The position numbers and the translations under genes are program-made. The notes under the pieces are model-generated. The model was not told the DNA's origin. It made no database searches and saw nothing but the letters and a program-made list of their open reading frames with translations. Of a DNA stretch of 64,000 bases, positions 51,694 to 59,023 are shown one piece after another; the first letter of the stretch is position 1, and each line of letters opens with the position of its first letter. Source of the DNA: Streptomyces sp. NBC_00258. GTDB lineage: Bacteria; Actinomycetota; Actinomycetes; Streptomycetales; Streptomycetaceae. The stretch is taken from assembly GCF_036182465.1 (NCBI RefSeq), contig NZ_CP108081.1:11532001-11596000 (forward strand), read 5' to 3'.

Positions 51694-52689
51694 ATGAGCG
51701 ACGAGATGAGATACGGGCATCTGGGCCGCTCCGGGCTGATGGTCAGCCGGATCGGCCTCGGGACGATGGACTTCGGCTTCACCGTGGACGAACCGACCAG
51801 TTTCGCGCTCATGGACACCGCCGTCCAAGCGGGTGTCAACTTCTTCGACACCGCCGACGTCTACGGCGGCCCGCAGTCGGCGGACATGGAGAAGGGGTAC
51901 GGCGTCTCGGAGGAGACCATCGGCCGGTGGCTGAAGCGCAGCGGGCGCCGCGACGACATCGTCCTGGCCACGAAGGTGTACCAGCCGATGGGACTCGGCC
52001 CGAACGACCGTCGGCTGTCCGCCTACCACATCCGACGCGCGTGCGAGGCGAGCCTGCGGCGGCTCCGGACGGACCACATCGACCTCTACCAGATGCACCA
52101 CATCGACCGGGCCACACCCTGGGAGGAAATCTGGCAGGCGATGGAACAGCTCGTACGCGACGGCAAGATCAGTTACGTCGGCAGCAGCAACTTCGCCGGC
52201 TGGGACGTGGCCCTCGCCCAATCGACCGCCGAGGCATGGCACTTCATGGGCCTGACCTCCGAACAGAGCCTGTACAACCTCGCCGTGCGAGCCGTGGAAC
52301 TCGAACTCGTCCCCGCGCTGCGCCACCTTGGAATCGGACTGATCCCCTACAGCCCGCTACACGCCGGCCTGCTCACGGGCGCACTCGAGTCCGCTGCCAA
52401 GGGACACATCCGGGATGAGTCGATGCTGGAGCACATCGACGCGAACCACGACCAACTCGAAGCATACGAACAGCTGTGCCGGGAGCTGGGCGCCGAACCG
52501 GCGCACGTGGCGCTGGCCTGGGTGCTGCACAACCCTGCTGTCTCTGCCACGGTCACCGGAGCGACGACGAGCGAGCAACTACGCTCCAACCTCGGTGCAC
52601 TGTCCGTGCACCTGGATGACGAAGCCGTGGAACGCCTCAACCGCATCTGGCCGGGGCCGGGGGAAGCCCCGCAGGCGTATGCCTGGTGA
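51694..52689 (+). CDS. Aldo/keto reductase
   Basis: 331 residues from the ATG at 51694. The TIM-barrel tetrad is visible: Asp and Tyr in NFFDTADVYGGP, Lys in DIVLATKVYQPM, His in DLYQMHHIDRATPWEEI. SYVGSSNFAGWDVALAQST and the cofactor loop IPYSPLHAGLLTGALES support NADPH use. It resembles YajO/YhdN-type reductases. It lies 32 bases after the dehydrogenase and is probably co-transcribed. Confidence 0.93.
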   Translation: MSDEMRYGHLGRSGLMVSRIGLGTMDFGFTVDEPTSFALMDTAVQAGVNFFDTADVYGGPQSADMEKGYGVSEETIGRWLKRSGRRDDIVLATKVYQPMGLGPNDRRLSAYHIRRACEASLRRLRTDHIDLYQMHHIDRATPWEEIWQAMEQLVRDGKISYVGSSNFAGWDVALAQSTAEAWHFMGLTSEQSLYNLAVRAVELELVPALRHLGIGLIPYSPLHAGLLTGALESAAKGHIRDESMLEHIDANHDQLEAYEQLCRELGAEPAHVALAWVLHNPAVSATVTGATTSEQLRSNLGALSVHLDDEAVERLNRIWPGPGEAPQAYAW

Positions 52690-52795
52690 AGCCGGCCCCA
52701 GGCCGACCGACATCCCGGGCCGCCCTGCTATCGCGTCGCCGAGTTCTCCCGGGCGGCGATCCGCCCATGGCGCGGATCACAGGGACCCCGGTCCC

Positions 52796-53686
52796 GACCA
52801 CCGCACCGACATACGGGACTTCCTCGCAAGCCGACGAGCCAGGATCACCCCGGAGCAGCTCGGACTGCCCACCAACGGACCACGCCGAGTGCCCGGGCTA
52901 CGGCGCGAGGAGGTCGCGCAGCTGGCCTCCATCAGCACCGACTATTACACCCGGGTCGAGCAGGGGCGCATGCAGGCGTCCGCCCCCGTCCTGGAGGCGG
53001 TCGCCCAGGCCCTGCAACTGGACGAGGACGAGCGCAGATACCTGTTCGACCTGGCCCGGGCAGCCGGTCCCGCCCGGCGTGCATCTCGCCGCCGCAGGGA
53101 TGTCGAGGTGCCGCCCTCCGTCCAGTGGATGCTCGATTCCATGACGCAGTCGTCGGCCTTCGTACGCAACGGCCGCATGGACGTCATCGCCCACAACACG
53201 CTGTACCGCGCTCTGCACGCACCGATGTTCGACAGCGACACCATCGACCGGCGCGGCCGGCCGAACATCGCCCGCTACCTCTTCCTCGATCCGGGCTCAG
53301 CCGATCTATTCGTCGACTGGGAGGCCGCCGCTGTGACCACTGTCGCGCTGATGCGTGCCGAAGCCGGGCGCGAACCCCACGACCGGGTCCTGCGCGAACT
53401 CATCGGCGAACTGTCCACGCTCAGCACCCGGTTCCGCACCCAGTGGGCCGCCCACCACGTCCGCATCCACCACTACGGCATCAAGCGGCTGCGGCACCCC
53501 GACGTCGACCGCCTGGAACTGGTGTATCGATCCATGGACCTGCCTCTCTCCGACCGTGCGGTGTACGACCTGACGATCTATACCGCCGAGCCCGGCACTG
53601 CTTCCGAAGACCGGCTCAAGCTCCTCGCCAGTTGGGCAGCCACACAGCCGTCAGCCACAGAGCCCACCCGACACGAGAGTCACTGA
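52796..53686 (+). CDS. XRE-family regulator with MmyB-like ligand domain (2), start unclear
   Basis: About 296 residues in the conserved part: DHRTDIRDFLASRRARITPE, VPGLRREEVAQLASISTDYY, TRVEQGRMQASAPVLEAVAQ, then the MmyB-like half QWMLDSMTQSSAFVRNGRMD, DSDTIDRRGRPNIARYLFLD and VYDLTIYTAEPGTASEDRLK. No ATG, GTG or TTG is found in frame near the expected N-terminus; the closest ATG (52767) is in another frame. A one-base indel in the C-rich stretch at ~52784-52796 would restore it. The gene may be freshly broken or read through an unusual start. Confidence 0.75.
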   Translation, partial: DHRTDIRDFLASRRARITPEQLGLPTNGPRRVPGLRREEVAQLASISTDYYTRVEQGRMQASAPVLEAVAQALQLDEDERRYLFDLARAAGPARRASRRRRDVEVPPSVQWMLDSMTQSSAFVRNGRMDVIAHNTLYRALHAPMFDSDTIDRRGRPNIARYLFLDPGSADLFVDWEAAAVTTVALMRAEAGREPHDRVLRELIGELSTLSTRFRTQWAAHHVRIHHYGIKRLRHPDVDRLELVYRSMDLPLSDRAVYDLTIYTAEPGTASEDRLKLLASWAATQPSATEPTRHESH

Positions 53687-53720
53687 GACCATCGGCGATG
53701 CCTCCAGGCCGCTGTGCACC

Positions 53721-53945
53721 ATGGCAGCGGAGCACCCTTCCGTGAGCACGCCCAAGGTCGCCTACTCGGTGACCGTCCGGCTCGAAGTCCCGCGGCAGGC
53801 AACGCGGTGTCCCAGCTGACAGCCACCATGGAAGGGCTGGGCGGCTCGGCCACCGCCCTCGGCGTCATCTCATCCGACGCCGACCGTCTCGGCATAGGCG
53901 TCACCATGGCCGCCACCTTCACCGCCCACGACACCGGATGCGCTG
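53721..53945 (+). pseudogene. N-terminal stub of NAD-dependent malic enzyme
   Basis: From the ATG, VSTPKVAYSVTVRLEVPRQA is followed by a frameshift near 53800-53810 and then SQLTATMEGLGGSATALGVI and VTMAATFTAHD. This is the ACT-like N-terminal domain found before the catalytic part of actinobacterial NAD-malic enzymes. The rest is absent, so it is a truncated pseudogene. Confidence 0.6.
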
Positions 53946-53965
53946 CGCGGGGCCGTTTCACGAGA

Positions 53966-53985
53966 CAGAGACCGCCGATCCATGG
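53966..53985. repeat. 20-bp inverted repeat, left arm
   Basis: CAGAGACCGCCGATCCATGG; the exact reverse complement is at 55252-55271. The arm lies about 92 bases upstream of the SDR gene and ends in a small ATCCATGGAT palindrome. Confidence 0.9.
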
Positions 53986-54077
53986 ATAAACCTTCCTCTC
54001 CCGCCCCTTCGCGGGCGCTCCTACGGTCGAGGCCGCGGGTGCTCACCAGCCCGTCGTACCGAAGGAGCAAGACCCCC

Positions 54078-54827
54078 ATGAAGATGACCGGTAACACGAT
54101 TCTGATCACCGGCGGAACCTCGGGCATCGGCCTCGGTCTGGCCCTGCGCCTGCACGAGGCCGGCAACAAGGTGGTCGTCGCCGGCCGCCGCAAGGAACTC
54201 CTCGACGAGATCACGGCCGAGCACCCGGGCGTCGACGCGCTCGTCCTCGATGTCGCGGACCCCGACTCGATCGCCCGGGCCCGTGAGACCGTGGCGGCGA
54301 GCCACCCGGGGTTGAACGTCCTGGTCAACAACGCCGGCATCATGCTGTTGGAGAACCTCCTCGACCCGGCGGAACTCCAGGTCGCCGAGGATCACGTCGC
54401 GACCAATCTGCTCGGCACGATCCGGATGACGTACGCCTTCCTGCCCCTGCTGGTGGGCAAGGACGACGCGGTCGTCATGAACGTCACCTCCGCGCTGGCG
54501 TTCGTACCGTTCCCGATCACGCCGACCTACAGCGCGACGAAGGCCGCGCTGCACTCCTTCTCCGAGAGCCTGCGCATCCAGCTCGCCGGTGCTGATGCCG
54601 GTGTCCAGGTGATCGAGGTGGTCCCGCCGGGCGTGCGCACGACCCTGCTGGGTCAGCAGGACAGCGACCAGTCCATGCCGTTGGACGACTTCCTCACCGA
54701 GACCCTCGACCTGCTGCGCGAGAAGCCCGACGCGAAGGAGCTTGTCGTCGAGCGCGCCAGGTTCATCCGCGACGCGGAGGCCAGCGGCTCCTACGACAAC
54801 GTCCTCGCCATGATCAGCGGTAGCTGA
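54078..54827 (+). CDS. SDR-family oxidoreductase (DltE-like)
   Basis: 249 residues, ATG at 54078 with AAGGAG upstream. Motifs are TILITGGTSGIGLGLALRL, LVLDVADPDSIARA, NVLVNNAGIMLLENLLDP, a catalytic Ser in VMNVTSALAFVP and YSATKAALHSFSESL. DltE-like proteins reduce carbonyls with NADPH. It sits between two copies of an inverted 20-bp sequence, one of which is also next to the XRE gene at 55305. Confidence 0.92.
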   Translation: MKMTGNTILITGGTSGIGLGLALRLHEAGNKVVVAGRRKELLDEITAEHPGVDALVLDVADPDSIARARETVAASHPGLNVLVNNAGIMLLENLLDPAELQVAEDHVATNLLGTIRMTYAFLPLLVGKDDAVVMNVTSALAFVPFPITPTYSATKAALHSFSESLRIQLAGADAGVQVIEVVPPGVRTTLLGQQDSDQSMPLDDFLTETLDLLREKPDAKELVVERARFIRDAEASGSYDNVLAMISGS

Positions 54828-55304
54828 CGACCTATAGGGACCGACGCGGAACAAGGGCACGTGGGCGGGCACTGTGAGGTCGCATCATGGGCGTACGCGA
54901 GGACCGCCTCGGGGTGGTCCTCACCGAGGACGCGAAACGGTAAGGAGGCGTCTGCGGCTGCGCCTCGGTCGTCGGACCGGAGCGAGACACGCGAGCGCCC
55001 GTCAGACGACGAACATCGTCGTGTCGGCCAGGCCGGGCGACGAGTCCCGCGGCCGGTCCAAGGCGTCGGGCGTCCTCGACGGGGACCGTTGCCGCAGGCC
55101 GTCTTCCATACCGGCGTCCTGCGGCGCACCGCCGACAGTCGGCGCATTCCCCAGCGGGGCATGCGGGTCAGGTGACCATCGGGTCGTCTCGCTGGGAGCG
55201 CCCTCGGTATCGGTCGTATCGGCTTCGCGCGGATGGGGGAGGGCTGCTCAGCCATGGATCGGCGGTCTCTGGATAGCCGCGCGGGATGCGGCGAGGATGG
55301 GGGC
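54828..55304. other. Intergenic region with inverted-repeat arm
   Basis: About 480 bases without a recognisable gene. It ends with the 20-bp inverted-repeat arm at 55252-55271 just before the third XRE gene. Confidence 0.4.
55252..55271. repeat. 20-bp inverted repeat, right arm
   Basis: CCATGGATCGGCGGTCTCTG, the exact reverse complement of 53966-53985. It lies 33 bases upstream of the XRE ATG, in promoter position. Confidence 0.9.
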
Positions 55305-56144
55305 ATGGACAAGAAGGAACTGGCGGAATTCCTGCGCCGTCGGCGTGAGACGCTGCGCCCCCGTGACGTCGGGCTGGTCGAGGGGCCGCGCAGGCGTACG
55401 CAGGGGCTGCGCCGCGAGGAGGTCGCGCAGCTCGCCGGTATGTCCACCGACTACTACGCCCGGCTGGAACAGGAGCGTGCTCCGCAGCCCTCCGTCCAGA
55501 TCACCGAAGCGCTCGCCCGGGCACTGCGGCTGACCCTGGACGAACGCGACCATCTCTTCGTGCTCATCGGCCACAATGCCCCGGCCCGCTTCCACCGCTG
55601 CGATCATGTCAGCCCGACGCTGCTGCGGGTTCTGGACCGCCTGGACGACTCCCCGGCCCTGGTGCAGACCGATCTGGTCGACACCCTCGCTATGAACCCC
55701 TTGGCCGTCGCGCTGCTCGGCGACCAGACCCGCCACACCGGCCTGGCCCGCAGCGCCTATTACCGCTGGTTCATGGACCCGGCCGAGCGTCTGATGGTGC
55801 CCGAGGAGAGCCGCGAGCGTCACGGCCGCGCCCAGGCAGCACGTCTGCGGGCCGCGCTCACAGCCGGCAGCGACACCCCGCGAGCCGCCCGGATCCTCGC
55901 CGAACTCCAGGAGCACAGCCCCGAATTCGTCCGCATGTGGGAACTTCAGGAGGTCGCCCGACGCTACGAGGACTGCAAGACCATCCTCCATCCCGAACTC
56001 GGCCGCATCGACGTCGACGCCCAGGTCCTGCTCACCGAGAACCGCGCCCAGACTCTGGTGGTCCTGACCACTCGCCCCGGCACGGAGAGCCACAGCAAGA
56101 TGGAACTGCTCTCCGTCATCGGACACCAGCAGCTCGCCCCCTGA
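55305..56144 (+). CDS. XRE-family regulator with MmyB-like ligand domain (3)
   Basis: 279 residues from the ATG at 55305. The HTH is ELAEFLRRRRETLRPRDVGL, TQGLRREEVAQLAGMSTDYY and ARLEQERAPQPSVQITEALA. The ligand domain has LRVLDRLDDSPALVQTDLVD, YYRWFMDPAERLMVPEESRE and VLTTRPGTESHSKMELL. It belongs to the same family as those at 49587 and 52796 but is clearly divergent. Likely targets are itself and the SDR, given the shared 20-bp sequence. Confidence 0.93.
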   Translation: MDKKELAEFLRRRRETLRPRDVGLVEGPRRRTQGLRREEVAQLAGMSTDYYARLEQERAPQPSVQITEALARALRLTLDERDHLFVLIGHNAPARFHRCDHVSPTLLRVLDRLDDSPALVQTDLVDTLAMNPLAVALLGDQTRHTGLARSAYYRWFMDPAERLMVPEESRERHGRAQAARLRAALTAGSDTPRAARILAELQEHSPEFVRMWELQEVARRYEDCKTILHPELGRIDVDAQVLLTENRAQTLVVLTTRPGTESHSKMELLSVIGHQQLAP

Positions 56145-56297
56145 CGTCCTGGCCCGGGGGACGGGCCGGGCTCGGCGCGGGAAGGGCCGGACAAGGGCAG
56201 CCCGGAACGGTGCGGCCCGCACGGCTTTAGCCCTGTGCTCCGCGGCCAGACATGTTGGCCTCCTGCTCTGTCCGGGCACCGTGGCCGGGCCGCCCGT

Positions 56298-56326
56298 TTG
56301 ACCGGATGCACCCTCCGCTTTACTCT
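56298..56326 (+). promoter_or_regulatory. Sigma-70 (HrdB)-type promoter
   Basis: TTGACC (56298-56303), a 17-base spacer and TACTCT (56321-56326), 66 bases upstream of the TetR ATG. Both hexamers are close to the vegetative consensus for Streptomyces. Confidence 0.6.
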
Positions 56327-56340
56327 CGAATGTGTGCGGA

Positions 56341-56364
56341 GGCAGCATCCGTTTTGATGCTGCC
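56341..56364. promoter_or_regulatory. TetR operator-like inverted repeat
   Basis: GGCAGCATC-N6-GATGCTGCC has perfect 9-bp arms. It begins about 15 bases after the -10 hexamer, so a bound repressor would block transcription of the TetR unit. Confidence 0.72.
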
Positions 56365-56391
56365 GCAGGATCACGGCAGGCAGGAGGGCGC

Positions 56392-56985
56392 ATGAGCGCC
56401 GGTGAACTGCGGGGACGCAAGCCCCGCGCGGACGTCCAGCGCAACCGCGCTGCCCTCCTGGAGACCGCGCAGCGTCACTTCCTGCAGCACGGGGTCGGCA
56501 CCTCCCTTGAGGCGGTGGCCAAGGAGGCAGGAGTCGGGCCGGGCACCCTGTACCGGCACTTCCCCACCCGGGAGGCGCTGCTGGCGGCCGTGCTGCAGAC
56601 GCGCTCCGAGAAGCTGGTGGCCCGCCAGGCGGACATCGATCAGCTCGGTGACCCGGCCGAGGCGCTGGAGCAGTGGCTGCGGGCGATGGAGGAGTACTTC
56701 AGCGCCTTCAGCGGGCTGCCGGACCCGCTCATGGCCGCGGCCCGGGCTCAGGAACCGGACAACCCGCTCACGATTCCCTGCGACATCCTCATCACCGCCA
56801 CCGATCAGTACGTGCGAGCCGCGCAGCTCGTGGGGCGCGTGCGCGCGTCGGTGCGGGGGCACGACCTGTTCCTCGCCGCCTGTTCCGTTGCCTGGATCAA
56901 GGGCACCGGCACCGAACAGGAGTCGCTCGACCGGCTCCGGACGCTCATCGCGAGCGGCTACCGCCAGCAGAACACCCAGCCGTAA
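56392..56985 (+). CDS. TetR-family regulator
   Basis: 197 residues from the ATG at 56392, with GGCAGGAGGGC upstream. The HTH is RNRAALLETAQRHFLQHGVG, TSLEAVAKEAGVGPGTLYRH and FPTREALLAAVLQ. The helical ligand domain follows (WLRAMEEYFSAFSGLPDPLM). It heads an operon-like run with the two F420/NADP reductase-like genes, and the operator just upstream suggests autoregulated control of the whole run. Confidence 0.93.
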   Translation: MSAGELRGRKPRADVQRNRAALLETAQRHFLQHGVGTSLEAVAKEAGVGPGTLYRHFPTREALLAAVLQTRSEKLVARQADIDQLGDPAEALEQWLRAMEEYFSAFSGLPDPLMAAARAQEPDNPLTIPCDILITATDQYVRAAQLVGRVRASVRGHDLFLAACSVAWIKGTGTEQESLDRLRTLIASGYRQQNTQP

Positions 56986-57090
56986 ACAGCCAGGCACCCC
57001 GCCCCGCCCCGGCAACGCCAGGCGACACCACCACACAGCCATCACGCCGCGCTGCCCCCAGCGGCGGCACAACCTCCTAAGGAACAAATC

Positions 57091-57825
57091 ATGAAAATTA
57101 CTGTCATAGGCGCCGGTGCCATCGGCGGGAACCTCGCCGCCAAGCTCAGCACGGCCGGGCACGACGTCCAGGTGGCCGGCGCCCGCGGCCCCGAGGCCGT
57201 CCGGGCGGAGGTACTGGAGTCCGGGGCACGCGCGGCGGACCTCGCCGACGCCGTCCAGGGCCGCGACGTCATTGTCTTGGCCATCCCCTTCGGGGTGGCG
57301 GGGAAGCTGGCCGGCCTGTTCGCCTCGGTCCCCGCCGAGACGGTGGTCATCGACACCTCGAACTACTATCCGCACCTCAGCGGGCAGATCGAGGCCGTGG
57401 ACAACGGCGAGGTCCACAGCGTGTGGAACGCCGAGCAACTGGGGCGCCCCGTGGTCAAGGCATGGAACGCCGCCCTGGCAGAGACCCAGCGGACCAAGGG
57501 CGTTCCGGCCGGAACGCCCGGCCGCCTCGCCATCCCCGTCGCCGGCGACTTTGAGGAGGCGCGGCGTGTGGCCATGCAGCTCGTGGACGACACCGGCTTC
57601 GACCCCTACGACGCCGGCACGCTCGCCGACTCCTGGCGCCAGCAGCCGAACGGCCCCGCCTACTGCACCGAACTGACCCTCGACGAGCTGCCGGCGGCCC
57701 TGGCCGCGGCCGACCGAGTCAAGGACACGCGCGTCCGCGACAGCCTGCCGGAGCGTTTCGCCGCCCTCGGCGCCAATCCCACCGTCGACGACGTCGTCGA
57801 GATGAACCGCGCCGCCCACCGCTGA
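57091..57825 (+). CDS. F420-dependent NADP reductase-like protein (1)
   Basis: 244 residues. The N-terminal Rossmann fold is KITVIGAGAIGGNLAAKLST with AGHDVQVAGARGPE, then DVIVLAIPFGVAGKLAGLF and TVVIDTSNYYPH. The C-terminal part has GRPVVKAWNAALAETQ and TGFDPYDAGTLADSWRQQPN. This is the NADP_oxidoreductase/F420-binding group (NpdG-like), but the actual cofactor cannot be told from sequence. It starts 105 bases after the TetR gene. Confidence 0.85.
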   Translation: MKITVIGAGAIGGNLAAKLSTAGHDVQVAGARGPEAVRAEVLESGARAADLADAVQGRDVIVLAIPFGVAGKLAGLFASVPAETVVIDTSNYYPHLSGQIEAVDNGEVHSVWNAEQLGRPVVKAWNAALAETQRTKGVPAGTPGRLAIPVAGDFEEARRVAMQLVDDTGFDPYDAGTLADSWRQQPNGPAYCTELTLDELPAALAAADRVKDTRVRDSLPERFAALGANPTVDDVVEMNRAAHR

Positions 57826-58054
57826 GTCACCCGACGCGGCTCTCGCGCACGCGACGGCACGAGGGCGGCAGCGTCGGCACGCCACGAACACACACGACGC
57901 ATACGAAGAGCGGCGCTCACTTCGGCAAGGTCGTCATCACCCACTCACACCACCGCGTCCGCGGTCGGCCGCAGCCCCGGTCGCGCCGCAGGGACCAAGC
58001 CCGGGAACCCCGGTCACCGAAACCGGGGTTCCGTTCCGGACAAGGAGTCTCACC

Positions 58055-58798
58055 ATGAAGATCGGCATTCTCGGCACCGGGAACATCGGCAAGACGTTGA
58101 CCAGGCGGTTGAGCGCGGCCGGGCACGAGGTGAAGGCGGCCAATTCGCGTGGCCCGGAGACGATCGAGGCGGACGTGCTGGCCTCGGGCGGACGAGCGGT
58201 GACAGCGGCGGAAGCGGTAGTGGACGTCGACGCCGTGATCCTCTCCATTCCCTTCGCCCGCATTTCGCAGGTCGCACCACTGATCGCCAAGGTGCCGGCT
58301 GACACGGTTGTCATCGACACGTCGAACTACTTCCCGCATCGGGGCAACGGAATCGCGGCGATCGAGGCCGGCCAGGCCGAGAGCGTGTGGGCTGCCAAGG
58401 CCCTGGGCCGGCCCGTCGTCAAGGCGTGGAACTCGATCGGAGCCGAGTCGTTCGTGCACAGGAACAAGGCGGCGGGAAGTGCGGACCGCATCTCGCTCCC
58501 CGTCGCGGCCGACAGTCCGCGAGAGCGTGACCTGGCAATGGCACTCGTTGAGGACACCGGGTTCGACGCCTTTGATGCGGGGCCGCTCGCGGAATCGTGG
58601 CGGCAGCAGCCCGGCACACCCGCCTACTGCACGGATCTCACCCGTCAGGAGCTGCCGGACGCACTGGCGGCGGCCGACGCGGCGCGATCACCGAAGCGTC
58701 GCGACCTCGGGCTCGCCGTGATCCAGGAACGCTTCGGGGCCGGCGTGCAACCAGACGCGGAATACCTTGTCCGCCTGAACCGCGCAATCTCGATGTGA
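58055..58798 (+). CDS. F420-dependent NADP reductase-like protein (2)
   Basis: 247 residues. A paralogue of the preceding gene: KIGILGTGNIGKTLTRRLSA, SRGPETIEADVLASG, AVILSIPFARISQVAPLIAK, TVVIDTSNYFPHRGNGIAAI, GRPVVKAWNSIGAESF and TGFDAFDAGPLAESWRQQPG. The two proteins differ enough to suggest separate roles after duplication. A 229-base gap precedes it, so it may also have its own promoter. Confidence 0.85.
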   Translation: MKIGILGTGNIGKTLTRRLSAAGHEVKAANSRGPETIEADVLASGGRAVTAAEAVVDVDAVILSIPFARISQVAPLIAKVPADTVVIDTSNYFPHRGNGIAAIEAGQAESVWAAKALGRPVVKAWNSIGAESFVHRNKAAGSADRISLPVAADSPRERDLAMALVEDTGFDAFDAGPLAESWRQQPGTPAYCTDLTRQELPDALAAADAARSPKRRDLGLAVIQERFGAGVQPDAEYLVRLNRAISM

Positions 58799-59023
58799 GG
58801 AGGGACGGGGGCTGACGCGGTGACCCGTCAGAGGCCCGGGAATCTCGCCCCAGCTCGCCGACGCCATGCCCGGCCCGCACGACCCGCGCTCCGCCTGCGG
58901 CATCGAAGTGGCCCAGGAAGGCTGGATTTTGCGCGACGTACTCACTCAACACCATGAGCCTGAAGGTGGGGAACGTCCGGTGGTTTCGGGGCGTATCGGC
59001 GGCGATGGCTGGTTGGCTGAGGG
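58799..59023. other. Convergent intergenic space
   Basis: About 225 bases between the reductase-like gene and the convergent kinase gene. No gene or strong hairpin is recognised. Confidence 0.3.

Larger units (their letters stand above)
53687..54077. other. Intergenic region upstream of SDR with gene fragment
   Basis: About 390 bases. It holds a truncated malic-enzyme start (53721-53945) and one arm of a 20-bp inverted repeat (53966-53985). The SDR promoter should lie between that arm and 54078. Confidence 0.45.
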
